DNA of 64,000 nt from Atherix ibis (Eukaryota > Arthropoda > Insecta > Diptera > Athericidae): NCBI GenBank assembly GCA_958298945.1, contig OY282606.1:53643920-53707919 (forward strand), read 5' to 3'. Of the stretch, positions 13,701-28,700 are shown in pieces. Within the stretch, counting starts at the first letter, position 1. Each line of letters opens with the position of its first letter. Under the pieces are notes generated by a model, which was not told the origin of the DNA, ran no database searches, and worked only from the letters and a program-made list of their open reading frames with translations. Made by a program: the position numbers and the translations under genes.

Positions 13701-16700
13701 ATTTATATTGAAATAAATTTAGTTACTAAGTGCACACTTATCAAGTTAATGTCCCAACAACCTAGTATATTATTTAATAATTTTAAGCTGAAATAATGAG
13801 AAAATAATCCTACAAGTACAAAATCTTACGAAATGCCGTATTAAATTTTCAGCTTATTGAATAATCTACTTCAGAATGTGTTTATATTACTTGTATTTAT
13901 GTTGAAAACTTTTATTGAAATTAGTTTTGCAAACAATTTAAAAGTTTCAATTTTTTACTGTCATTCTTCTAACTATTGCAAAAGAAAAATTGCTATTTAA
14001 AAAAAAAAGCACATAACAAATAACTTATTTGAGTGAACAAAGTATCAATATTTTTTTTGCAGACTTTTATTTATACTTTAATAAGACACTGAAATATTTA
14101 CAATATAAACTTTAAATTATAAGATCCTGTTAATTTTATTCTTATCTAAGTTTAAAGTTTTACTAAGTATATAACATAAACGAAGCGCTACGATGGTTGA
14201 TAGTTTTTTTGTAGAAAAGTTTGAAAAAGCGACTGTTTTTAAGAAAATAATCAAAGTGCAATGGAGAAATTTATTTGAAATTAAAGTGAAAATAAAAAGC
14301 TTCAGTACTAATAAAAAATATATAAAAAAAATATAGAAAATTGTTTTAAGAAAGATTTTTATAAATATATACACATTAGCAAATTTTTGTTTGCAACTAA
14401 ATATAGCCTTTTAAAAAAGATTAATTTTTAAAATTATAAAATTTTCTACAGATTAAAGTATATTTTTATATTAACTAAATATACTATTAAAAAAAAGAAA
14501 ATACTACTTTATTTTAATTAAATTAATTATGAAATATTCATACGTCCATGCGGAAAAAATAATTAAAAATAATGCTCGTATCTAAAAATTTACATTAAAA
14601 AAGCAGGAAAAAATTAGTTCAAAAAAAGTTTGTTATTTGACATGGATTTGGAATAGTCTACAAATTCAACATGAATTTTTCGATTCTAGGGTTTAGGTAC
14701 CTGAACTACCTGTTGTTACTTCCAGGACGAATCAAATCCATCGATTGGCTCTCCTTTGGATGCATTTGTTGATGGCCTCTGGTTCGCGCCGCTCTCACAT
14801 CAGAGGTTATGTGTCGGGGAGTGTTGTTCCGTCGCTCCACCGGGGATGATTGGTCATTATTCGATTCAGTGCTTGAGTCTGGACGAAAAATATCTAAAGT
14901 GTAATATTTCTATTTAATTTTTACTGTATACACGTATTTACAATAATTCTAAAGTCTATAATAACTTAAAGATAAATCGTGTAAAAAGTTCGAAGAGGGT
15001 AACTTACCTCTAGACGATTTAACCGGAACTCGGTAGGTAGGCATATTGGAAAATTCTGTAGTAGGACTAGCACTTGTATCTGATTCTGATTCTCCATGGC
15101 TAGGATCGCTCATTCTATTGGCTTTATTCCGATTCATAATGCGGCTCTCATGTACTGATCCATCACGAGAACCTTTCTTATGATGGCCTTGCATTTGAGA
15201 GCTGCCCGCTACTATCGTCATGGATTTACTTAAAGTTGACTCATCTGGATAAGAATTTTCATGTAAGCGATATGGTTTAAAGATTGCTATAGCGTTACGA
15301 AAGAGTATATTACCATCTGTATTATAGTATCTTTGTTTATGCCAACTAGACTTGGATTTTATGTGGCCAAAACCTGGATTTGGCACCACTGGATATGCGG
15401 TGGCATTTAAATTTTCACCTTCCGGGTGACCAAATGTCTTAAATTGCATCGTATAATCGAGTGTTGCAGCCGATACACCACGAGTTGGTGTTTTTGCTTG
15501 GGCTGCCGAACTTGTCCGCCCACCACTAACACTGAACGTAGCATAGGGTGATATTTCGTACATTTCTGGCAAAACCACATTTATCTAATCAGTCTCATTA
15601 TACACCAACTCCACTGAGTTTGTGTCTTTATTTTCTACTACTTACCTGAATCGTTCGCTTTATCAACAGTTTTAACCGGAGACGCGCTATATACTTGCTG
15701 ATTACGACGATTTTCATGCTCTTCCTTGAAATCGGTTGGCAAAGCACGTGATTCATAACCCTCAGAAATTGGACCGCACAATGCTCGTCTATGCCTAATT
15801 ATAAGGGCTCTGCAGAAATAACAAAAACATATATGAACACCACAGATAGATAGTACCAGACGGCAATCATCGAAACAGTCAGTAAATAATTAGGAATTAA
15901 TGGTTCAATTACGTTCAGAAAAATAGAAATTCGAGCGGAATAAACTTACGTTAGAAGAATGACAATGGTAATGATGACACCGACAATTAGAGTTGAAAAC
16001 CAATCATGCTGTGGATCGATAGTAACCATATTATTGGCCAAATCACCTTCGGAAGGAAATACAGCTGGAGGAGGAATCGTAATACCATCAATGCTTGTCG
16101 TTGCGAAATTGTATTGTGCAGTCGTCTTGCCAGCATCGTTTATTGCAGAAATTTTCAGTTGATACCATTTTGCAGGCAGAAAGTCGCAGAAAATCAAATT
16201 CTCTCGATTCTCTTCTGCATTGGAAATATCTGATGTGACAACAGTCCATCTAATTTCACCTTTATTGCAGAAAGTAAACAAACAATAAGAATTTTATATA
16301 GAATACCAATTACAGCGGAAGGAACGATATTGCATTGGGATCAGTTGATGCGTACCTAATGGACGATGTTCTATTGAAAAGTGATTTATTGGACATCCAC
16401 CATTATTCCAGGATGATAATTTTAAATTCACGCATGTTGAATTTGCAGTGACAAATTCGATATCGTCAGGAGCTTGCGAAACTAAGGGAAGCACAAAATC
16501 GTTTGTTTATGTAAAGAACCTGCCATATAAGAATTAATTACATGTCGAGACTAAAATTACCTTTTCCCTTCGTGGACACATTGATTTCGTCGCTGGCCTG
16601 GCCATCGCCGACCAGATTGTGGGCAGACATTTTAATTATGTACTGTGAACCGCAGTTCAATCCGTTTATGGTGTATGCATTATTCTCAGGTGTCAAATCT

Positions 16701-19700
16701 ATGCGAGACCACGAGCCACCCGCAATCCTATGCGAAATTGTATAACCTTGTAGAGGTGCACCACCATCATCCGAACTATTCCAGCTTATTCGAATACTTT
16801 CTACTGATGCGTACTGTATTAAAACTTGAGGTGGGCTTGGCGTTTTCATAGCAATTACTTGGTAAACAATCTCATCCTTGCCGAAGAGATTGTTTGCCGA
16901 ACACGTATAATTTCCGGACAAACTGACCTCAACGCCTGCAAATTAAATGATTTTTCAGTCCTATATCCTAACAGAATTTTCGCAACACTTACTGTGTATT
17001 TTCAAATGTCCATCTGTGGTTATTTCATAGAAAGGACTAAAAGTCACTGGACGATCTCTCGTTAACCATCGTGCTCTCGGCGTAGGATTACCCACAGCCA
17101 AGCATTCCAGAACCAAAGGTGTTCCAACTGCTTTTCGAATAGTTTGCGAAAAAGAAGCTATCCGAGCTGGAGCTATTCACGTACAACATCACGGAATTGA
17201 ACACACAGAGTAGACAAAAAATTCAATTTCGAATCGAAAACTTTTGATACAATTTAAAAATCAAATAAATTGCAATTTGCGAATATCTAACCTCGTGTGT
17301 TCGTTGCCTGAGAGACCACAGGCGTGGGTTCACCTTCACCCACAGACGTTGAAGCCGATACCCAGAACTCGTACATTTGGTTTTCTATTAGACCACGAGA
17401 CTCAAACAATACCGGATAGCCATATTCGTCTACACGGACCATATGCACTAGAATATGAAAATTAAACCAATTTTCACTCGCCATAAACTTGAACAGAAGT
17501 TTTAGTATCACTTTTTCATAACGAAATAAACTATTAAAAGTTTTAGAAATATTATGCAATAAAATCAACTTAAAACAGAGATCATAAAAATAAAATAATT
17601 TTTTTTATGAACAAATATGTAATTTTTTCATAAATGTATTTACACGTAAATAAATTTTTTCACAATATCTATTTTAATTGTCCATATCCGTTCATGTACT
17701 TGAATAATCATAATGGTGATGTAAATGTTTAATCTTGAATGAATTCTAAAAAAATCTTTCCTTTTAATATGGATCCTTAAAAGTAAGATACAATGATGTA
17801 ACAAAAAGTTTAAAATTTCATATAGAATGATTAAATCTATGATTTTTACTGCAAATGCTCAAAAGAGATTTAATTTAATAAATTGAAACGAAATTGTAAG
17901 GTTTTTTCGTAAAAGCTTTTATTGCGTACCGTTTACAGTACTTATATAGAATTATTATAATAACAACAAAATTTCAGTTGGTAGTATTACTATTAAAGTG
18001 CTCTTTCGCATAAATTCTAATTAATCGTTCAAGTCATATTTTTATAAAAATTCTTGCAACTGGCATATTTAATAAATTCTTAATAATAATCTCGGGAACA
18101 GCGTTTTTTTAAGGAGGAAACAAAGAATGACCAGTACCCAACTAAACTAAATTTTTTAAAGATACAATATATTAAAAATTAAAATAATATGTCATTCCTT
18201 TGAAATAATTCCCTTATACTCGAACAGTATTTTGCTGGTGAAGATAAGGTCTTCTTTGTACTGAATTCCTTATCCAAGGTGTCTGCAACTATTTAATTTA
18301 AGAGGCCTACCATGAAATATTAGTAGTCTTTCTGGCCATAATAATGATCTGTATCAAAAATCACCTTCTTGGCAACAATATTTTCATTTTGCATTGCATT
18401 CATTCATAATTTTTTCATACGGTTATCAATTTTTATTTAAACCAAAAATCATAATAACTTTTTTTTTAAATTTAATAAATAAAATATACATAATAGTTTA
18501 GTACTTTTTAAAAATATTAGTCTCAGTTGATTTTCTTTCCAGAAAACGTAAGCAAAATGAGAAAACTAATTTCTATTGGGTTGTCCGGGAAGTAGATAAT
18601 TCCGTTTTTTTTTTATAAAAATGAAAGACGAATTTCTTATAGTGAATTAAGATTTTATTCAATTACATTTTGTCCAGTCTGATACAATACCCTTTGCCAT
18701 CTTTCTGGCTGTAGCATGATTTCACGCTCATAAAATTTTTGTTCTTTGCTGACAAAAAACTGATCCAAGTGATTTTTGACCTCCTCATTTGAATTAAACG
18801 ATTTACCGTCTAAAAAATTTTGTAGAGACCAGAACAAATGATAATCGGAAGGTGTTCGATCTGGAAAGTATGGTGGGTATGGCAATATATCCCATCCAAG
18901 CTCTAAAAGCTTTTGCCGAGTGGTCAAACTTGTATGTGGTTTTGCATTATCCCATTTCTCGTCCCCAGTGATGATACGCTTCAAAAATTGATTATTTTCT
19001 TGGCGTTTGAGAAGCAAGTCATAAACCTCAATGCGACGGCACAAATTTTTTTCTATAAAAAGATAAGAAACCCATATGTCGAGTTTTGAAATTTAACCTA
19101 GCGTTTCATATGAATTCGATATATTTAATCTCTCAGCATTCTTCGAGATCAAAATTGCCGGATCGAAATTTTGCAAACCAGTTTTGGCACTGGCGCTAAC
19201 TTAATACACCTTCTTCATACACATCGGTTCTTTTTTTTTCTTGCTTCAACAGCATTTTTATCTTTTCTATAGTAAAAAATAAAATATGCCGAAAATGCTG
19301 TTTTCCACTTTCCATATTTGAAAAGGTATCAACCATAAACTACTTTGCACAATCAATCGCATTTTCTCACAAACAAGACTTGCTATGTCAGCTGTCAAAA
19401 AACATATGATTATTTGGCTTGTGAAGTTGGTTGTGGAAAAATACAATTAAGTCTTCTGTTGGAAAACAACGAAATTACCTTTCGGACAACCCAATATTAT
19501 ACGATCTTGTTGATTTTTCTCTTCTTATTGAAGCAAAATATGAATGGAATTTTTTAGGATATATTTTATATATAAGATATTAATAAGATATAATCAAAAC
19601 CATTTTGAAAAATTTTTTGGGACATTTTTGGAGACCAAAAATTTGATTATTTTTTGAAAGATATCGTCTGGCCACAACTTATTCTTGATTGGCAGTGGAC

Positions 19701-22700
19701 TCATTTTTTAATAAGGTCTAATTAAAAATATAGTTAAACATTTTTTGGAACTTTCCGGGATAATTATTATTAATCTGGCCACAACAATTGTGCAGCTTTA
19801 GTCCTATCAAGCTTATATAAAAAGAACTAGATTTATAAATAAGGAAAAAAGTTCTTTTTTTTAAATTCCTAAAAATTTTATATTTGGGCAACTCAAATAT
19901 TAATAAATTTCATATCCATATTAGTAGAAAATATTATTAAATTCAATGGCAATTAATTTTACCAAAAATTATATATATATATTTATTGCATTAAATTTAG
20001 TTTTTATATAATAGTTTATGACATATAGAATTATTCTTCGCAATTGATTGAATTCCTTAATACAAGTTTTCTTAAAAATAATAAAATCATAATATTTCAT
20101 ATAAAGTAAAAAAATATATTCGAATTTTTTATTAGAAGTATTTATGCCATTGAAAAAATCCATTCTAACGTGACTCAATTACGCGTTTTTCGAAGTTATA
20201 ATAGTTGTAAATTTATTATTTAACTCAAGCAATTATGTATTTTGTATATTTTACTTTAAAAAAAGTTGTTATTACAAAATATTATTAAAACTTATTAAAA
20301 ATATTATCTTCTATTTATTCAAATTACGAAGAAACTTATACAAAAAAAATTAAAATTTCAAATGCTATCATACATTTAAAAAGAAAACGGAAATGCCCAA
20401 ATATTTTTTTATTTTTTTTTAATAAAAAATCAATAATTATTTTATAAGTTAGAAACGAAAATAATCTAAAGGAAAATATCTTAGCATGAAAATTCAATTT
20501 GCACGTTTGAATATTTTTTAAGTTGTATCACTTTTGAATGCAAGTCACAAAGTTCGTGAGGCGACTACCAAATCTGCGAAGGACATAACGCCGCAAATTG
20601 ACTAAATTATCATAATTAAATTAAATTTTTGCCTAAGGATAATAGATTTGTATAGTCATCTCAGTCTTTTATACTACAACAGAAATAAAAATTTAACTGA
20701 AGTTAAATAATTTTGATATTTCTCTTCTTTTTATAGTCTTTACTTTTTTTTATTTTATAAAACTGAAAACAAAAACAAAAATTTGTTTTCTAAAAGCTTT
20801 AGGCACATAAAGTCAAACTTAGAACCTACTTTTTTTTATTTTATTAAACTGAAAAAAAAAAATTTCGCTTTCTAAAATCTTTAGGCACCAAAAGTCAAAA
20901 GATTTTTAATGCAAAAGGAAAAATATCATATTTTAACAGAAATATTTATAGAAAAAGAAAATAATATTTTTTTAAATATATCTAAGTATTGTAGTATATA
21001 TACTACAATACTAATGAATATAGTATAATATAAATTATATATTAACCCATGTTCTTTAATACAAGAACAAATTCCTCCCATCTGATTGGATAATTCTAAT
21101 GCTATGAAATTCATGTATACTCTATAATAATATTGATTTCGAAATAATTTATTATATTGTTTATTTTTTTAGATTTTATGAAATTTGTAAATAGTAACCT
21201 CACAAATTTATATAATTTTTCTCTAGTATAATACATACAATCTTAAGAACATATTTTCCTATATTTCTTATTATTTTTGTAATCTTATACCATAAGTTTT
21301 ATGTAGTAAAAATGTTTGAATCATCAAAAGATTAATATGTACAATGTATAGTATCAGTAAATTTATTATTTAGTCTCTAACCTCAATGAGAATATAACAA
21401 AACAGAAAAATCAACATTCAAATAAAAATAATACTTAATATTTAAAACAGAAAGACAGTCAACTTAAATATTCCACTAGCCAAACAGTCAAATATCTTAA
21501 TTACGAGAAGGTAATTTTTATTTCTTATTAATTATGTATTTAAAAATAATCGAGTATGATTTTTAAGGTAACTTTGTAATAAATTCTTTGTATCCCACTG
21601 CCAGGAACTCACAATCATTGATTATTATTTTTAGAAGCGAGATGAGCTATCAGTCTAGGACACACTTATTGTTAATGTCCACGAGAAGTCTAAAATTCGT
21701 GCAAAATTCCCATTAGCCGCGGAAAGTTCGAAGTAAAACTTAACACGATGTATAAAAAATTCAGAACGAAGGAAAACATATACGAGGTCTGTTCAAAAAG
21801 TATCGCGAATTTTGAATTTCCGCGGGTTACGTACATTCGATTTTCGATCTTTTGTGGCGTTATGATTGTACTCATGTCTCTCACTTATGTTATGCCGATA
21901 AGTTCGGTTATTTTGAATGTTCAGATAATTTTTGACAGCTGCTTTGCTTGCACGTGTTTTGGCTCGTCTTCGATGTTTGCCCAATTTCGACCAAAAACAG
22001 CATCGCATTAACATTGCTTAGGGTTGTTGGACTCTGTCCGCGACGACCCAAATCTAGAGGGTTATAATTATTGACGAATCATGAGTTTATGATTATGCCG
22101 TGGAAACCAAAGCTCAATCATTCCAATGGAAGCTGCCGTACGAGCCAAGACCGAAAAAAGTGCGCCAAGATTGCAGGGACGTGGTGCATCATGAGTTTCT
22201 GCCACAGGGTAGAACGGTCAATAAGGAATATTATCTGCAAGTTATATGCAAGTTGCGAGAAGCAATCTGCCAGAAACGCCCGGATTTGTGGAATAACAAA
22301 AATTGGCATTTGCACCATAAAAACACCCCTGCTCACGCATCGTTGCTTGTGCGAGAATTTTTGGCTAAAAACGACAACCTAATAATGCCGTATTCCCCGG
22401 ATCAGGCCCCCTGTGACTTTTTCTTGTTCCCGAAACAGATTCTTTGATCAATTTTTTTGGAATGGGCAAAAAACGTGTAAGCAAAGCGGCTGTGAAAAAT
22501 TAACTGAACATTCAAAATGGCCGTACTTGTCGGCATAAATGAAAGATATGAGTATCAACATAACGCCACAAAAAAAATGAAAATCGAATATACGTATCCC
22601 GCGGAAATTCAAAATTCGATATAGTTTTTGAACCGACCTCGTAAGTGAACTGTATTGTCTTCTAGAAACATAATCGTGAAAGATGAATCGGCTAGAAAAA

Positions 22701-25700
22701 ATCGGCGGGTGATGGGCTTATGTGTATATTGCCCACCGACATTATAAACTGCCCGTGTGAGCATATTTCAAAATCTTTCGTCTTTTCTATCTAAGACTGA
22801 AACATGTACGGAAGTGCTAGAGTGAATTCGATCTTGAGTAATAGAAGGCACACAGAAAACACGGTAGAAACTGTGTGGACTTCCTGAACCTAATGACTTG
22901 TTTCCAGGGAGACGGCGAGTGTTCTAAGACCTAGCAAGAGAGCTCATCATGATATCAAAATTATTTTTGTATTTAATTTGTTTTAAATATATTTTTAAGA
23001 TGTCGTTCATCCCTACATAGTTTCTCGTCGGTCCAATAAAACTTTCACCACCTATACTAATGTTAGCGATAGAATTGTTTCCATAAACCGACTAACGGTA
23101 GTACACGTTATTACTAACTACAGCACCATCAATCAAGGCAACGTAAACCTTAGCTTCCCGGATCATCTGTAGGATAGTATAGACCCATCACCTTGAGCAG
23201 ATCCACATGATTAGATGACTGCGCTTTCGAAATTATCGGCGTGATTAATGTCGTGAAACACTTGCAGAGGAGTACTATGAGGACTTAAGTCTTCCAAAAC
23301 AGATCAAACAGTCAAATATACCAGAAATTACGAAAAGTTGTTTACTAATATTAAGTTTACTTAATTTTGAATTTTATGTAAAAATTTAGTGTGGTTTTTC
23401 GAGTCAAAAGAAAATAATATATGATAACGTTATCCTGCATATCTTACATACACCATTTCATTTATAAACGATATTTTTTTTAAATAATAGGTATTTATAC
23501 AGAAGTTCTTTTGTAAAATATTATTTTTTTCTTAAATCTAAATCTGCAAAGAGACGGGGCATATTTTTTCAAATCAAAGGATTATTTGTAGTAATATTTC
23601 TTTACAGACAAACTCTAAAATTGCTAAATACTAAATGGAGCCTTTTTAATATTATTTGAGCATGATATTATGAATGTATATATATTTTACCAAATCCCTA
23701 TATCTATTGTACGAAGAGTAAATTGGATAAAAATAAATTCCAATGCGTTCTTACAACTCAGAACAGAAAAATTAGCCACGAAGTTCATAAAATATAATGA
23801 AATCATCTCAACGTTTTGAAAATTTTCCCGAAATTCTTAAAATAAATTATAATTATAGGTTTTTATTTATTTAAAAAAAAAGTTAAAAAGAAAAAATTAA
23901 CGATTAAAGGTAACAGCCAATAACAAACGAAAATTATTACAATTAAATCAACCGAAAAAAAGGAATTTTTTTCAAACGATTTGTTAGTAATAAAATGGGT
24001 TGACTTATTTTTTTTTACACATAATTTAAATGCTAAATGACCGCAATCGCAAAAATTTATATTGGCCTCAACCCTCTCCAACATGAAATTGAAGAAAAAA
24101 AACTTCCACTCGTTTGTTTAAAAAGAGAAGAAACCGCGAAAAATAACTTTCGTTACAATATTGCCAAAGTAAACAATATTGCACACCCTTAAAGGAATAA
24201 GAAGAAATATGTACGCTAAAGCAAGACTATCAAAAATGGAAACGTTATCACTTACCCTTGGGTTGTCCCTTTCGTCCGGCCTCTCTGCTATAGACTGTAT
24301 AATGAGTTATTATTCCGTTGCGGTGTTGTGGGGGTAACCACGATATTAGAATGGAATCGGCTGTTAAGGCAGCTGCTTTTATATTTGCTGGAGCATCTGG
24401 CACATCGTCCTCAGTTAAACAGAATAGCGGAGAGCTGGGCGCACCATCCCCAGACGAAGTATACGCCAGCACTCTGACAGAGTAGTTGGTTGCCTTGTAC
24501 AGTGTATGCAAATAGGTTTCCAAATTGAAGGTTCGCTTTATTTCCAATTTCGACGAAAAATCAACTGTAAACATTTCATAAAGGGAATAAAGTAAAAAAA
24601 AAACAGTATTCAGATAAAGGAAATACATCGTAACGGATGGAGAGAACATTATAGGAAGTATATGGGTAAAAGTAGAGCAAAGGATGAAAAAACGAGACTA
24701 GAAAAATATCCATTCTCGTTGTAATAAATACAAGGTTTAACTTTTCACAAATACGTACTTCGATTCACAATTGGCCTATATAGGATTTTGTATCCTTGTA
24801 TAATGCCGCCATGATATTGTAGCGGTGGCTCCTGCCATGATATTTTTATACTTTGCGAAGACAGAGCCGAACAATTAACGTTCTGCGGTGGTGCTTCCGG
24901 AACTTAATATTAAAAACAGAAAAATTATTAATATTAACTTCTATTTGTGAGGTTAACGTTGGCATAAAGAGCTCAGTGGCATTTGATAGTATACCTCCTT
25001 CTAGTGTTGTACCATAGACTGGAGCGCTCCATGGACCTGGACCAAATCCATTTACAGCTGTCACCATAATTGAATATCTTGTATACTTCCTTAAATTATG
25101 TAGAGTGGCTTTGGAAGTTGCCCAGCCATTAACCGTAATTGATTTAATTGTATTGTTTGCCGTACTAATATAATTAATATTTTGCTTCTCCTCAGAACAG
25201 TTGACAATATACCCGATAAGTTCCCCATTCCATGATTCTCTGGCAGGTATCTGCGAATACGAAATAATTATCGATCGAATGAAATGATAATCGCCATTAC
25301 TTTTAAAGCAATTTATTATCGAGAAAGTTTTAACATCGTATCAATGAGTATGACTCTACGACTATTCTACAATATATAATGTGTTCGAGCATAAAGTTTT
25401 TGAAGAAAGTTTTTAAGTTTAACTATTATTTTATATCCGACATGTTTTCGTTTTTTTTTTCTGTTTTCTATGTCACCTGTTTTTATTCCTACCTGCCAAG
25501 TAACGATTAATTCACTTTTTCCACCAGTTTGCACTTGAATATTCGATGGTGCTTCGGTTGGGGCTTCTTCTTGAGTTTTTAAGACTACCGCATCGGTAAA
25601 TTGGCTTTTTTCAATTTCGTTTATAGCTTGCATACGAACTAAATATGTTGTAGCTGGATTAAGGCCAGTAATTGTTGCATGTTCACGCAAATCGTTGTCG

Positions 25701-28700
25701 AAACTTTTAAGATTAGAAAATATATACAGTTTTTTATTATGAATTTCAACGCACATAATATATTGTTAAAAAGTTTTACTAAATGAAAGCTGAAATGAAT
25801 TTTGTTTACGTGTATTTGTTGAACTTTCTATCTAACCTTTTTTTAATGCTGGTTGATAGTAGTGAAACATTGACAGTTTTCACACTGTTCCAATCATCAT
25901 TTGTCTTAACTAGGACGGAATGGCTCTGCAGGAACTTTAGTGGTTGATATTGAACAATATAGCTCAGTACAGGAGAATTTCCATCAAATGGCCTTCTCCA
26001 AGATAATTTAACACTCCGACTGCTAACTTCGAATACTTCCAAATTAGATGGAGTATCTGGTCTCTCTGCCATCCATAACAAATGTCAGAAGTACATAAGA
26101 AAATCATAAATCAAATTATCTACTAATATGAGTACCTTGTACAGCTAAAAAAATAGTATGTTCACTTCGACCATACGGATTCTCTGCTATACATTTATAC
26201 ATTCCAGAATCATGTCGGTCCGATCTGCTGATAGATAGTTGCGAATCGACACCTTTCTCATTCTTTATTTCGGCAATACTAAATCTATAGTTATTTAGAT
26301 CGATACGACCATTATTATGTGTCCATAGGATACTAATTGGATCGTCGCCCTTCGCATGACAGGCCAATGTTATAGGATCGTTCCTTTTCGATGATATGTT
26401 CCTTGCCGACTCCTCAAATCTGGCAGGCTCTACAAACAAATCCAATAAACCATTGAGATCCATTCATGCAGCTATATCTATTTATCAAATGAATACACAC
26501 AACATAAAAATCTATTGTCCATTACCATTAACATTGATCCGAATAACTTTCTTAAGGCCATTTCCAATATTATTATTTGCCTGACACATATAATAACCCT
26601 CGTCGGTTTCAGTAGCAAAATTTACAATTAACGAATTATTCTTCATGGTGAGCTTTTTGAAGTCCTTTGACACTTTATCTGGAAAAAGGAAACAATAATA
26701 CGCCCCACAAATGAGAATTCTTTCATCACATCATTTTCATCTACTGAATAATTCACATTGTCTCGAAATAGAATAAATACAAAACTCCTAAAACAAATAT
26801 CCTATGCTATGGTATTATACTCATAGAATAACAGACATCGTTCTACATTTACGAGAATATGTCGGAGAATAAATGTGATTCAAAACGTACCTTGTCCTTT
26901 GAACCATGCTATTGTTGGGAGTGGATATCCTTCTGCCTCACAGTTTATCGATATTGTATTTCCTAGCATAATGGCCGCATCCATTGGTTCATACGTCCAT
27001 CGTGGGGCAACTGGAAAATATTGTGCATAAATATACTCGCACATTATTCAGTCTCTTTTCACTGTGTCCCCTCCCCCATTTCTTTACTTTATTTTCTTTT
27101 TTTTGTCTAAGCATTTCATTAATTTTCTACTATATAGTTTACTGTAATATGAAAAGTTTAAACCAAAAAGAATTTTTTTTTACCTCTAACTAATAACTCT
27201 GCTGTATAATTAACTTTGGCCGCTGAATTTGTTGCAAAGCATGTATATTTGCCACTGTGCTTCGAACTTATATCGGTAAAAACAAGTAAAGAAAAAAAAT
27301 CACCCTTCGTTTCAGATACCTATATCACGTACGTATAGACAAAAAGAAAAAAAATAGAAGAACATTATTAGAAGAAACCTATTTTATATTTTTATTAATA
27401 AAGGTATACGTAAATGGGTTGGAAAATATTACCTGAAGATTTAACGGTATCGTCGATCCATCCTTCCTCCATGTGAAATGAATTGGCAAATCACCAGATG
27501 AGACGGTACAACTAATTTGTGCACGTCCACCTTCTTGTAGGTTTTTTGGAAATTTGAACGGTTCAATAACTGGTGGACCTATCAAAAATCATATTAACCA
27601 GGATAGAATTTTAATCCGGTACAGAAATTCTAATAACGTGATAACATAAAAAAAAAGCTACACAAAAAAAATAGTAAAAATAATAAGATAAAAATTTCTT
27701 ACTATTAACAGTTAGCCTCAAATCACGTCTAGCTTCCTCGCCAGTACGGCTCCTTACAATACACGTATAAGTTCCTGTATCTCTTGACGAATCAACAACT
27801 TTTATCTTTAAATAGCCACCTTCCTGAACGCTTGAAACAACATAATGAGAATCTGGAAATGAACCAACAATCCGCCATCGCACACCGTTGAGTATTCAGT
27901 AGATACCAGCAATCAACCACCAAAAGGTATGCGTATAAATATACGATTTCAAGCATAACACATATGTGTAGATAGGTAAGTATAGGATATCAGGTAGGTA
28001 AGTTTAGGTTGAAAATAGGATGAATAAAGTGAAATAAGTAAAACGTTTTTGCAATGGCAATGTCTGAAGCTATTCTAAAAATGGAAATTTTACTTGATGC
28101 TATTTCCTGGTGTACTTTTTCCCATCGTATACCATCAATAGGGTAGCCGGAAAAAGGGCAGTTTATGATAATATCCTCTCCAGCAATAGCCTTTATTGGA
28201 CCAATAGCCCTCACATATGGTGGCCCTGAAACAATAAAGGTAGTAAAACTAAATTGAAACTTAACCAAACTGAATGGAATCAGGTTTATATAATATTATT
28301 ATATAAAATGGAAAAAATATATTTGATAGAAAAACTAGAAAATTTTAAATGATAATATAAATGTATAAATGTGGGTGTGTAGGAATAGATATTATTAATG
28401 TTTTTTTTAAGTAGCACTTATGTCTCCTTTTTTATATTCCTCAATTTTCCATACAGAGAAGGAAAAGATAAACATTTTCATTTTAAACATTTTTATAGAT
28501 AGTTCGTTTTTTTTGTTGAAAAAGTATGCATTGTTATTTTTCATCTATTTTTACAAATTTGCTAATAACAAATTAATATTTATTTTAAATTAAAGGTAAA
28601 ATTTATTCAAATTCAATATTATCAAAAGATAAAATGACTTTGAAAAAATATCATATAGAATAATCTTCAAAAAAGTTTCTCTAAAACATATACGAGGTCT

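Noticed and set aside
27184..27578. Possible mutually exclusive Ig7 exons, as in Dscam2.
   Set aside because: Only one copy of each half of Ig7 is present and the nearby introns (113, 124, 173 bp) are too short to hold a second.
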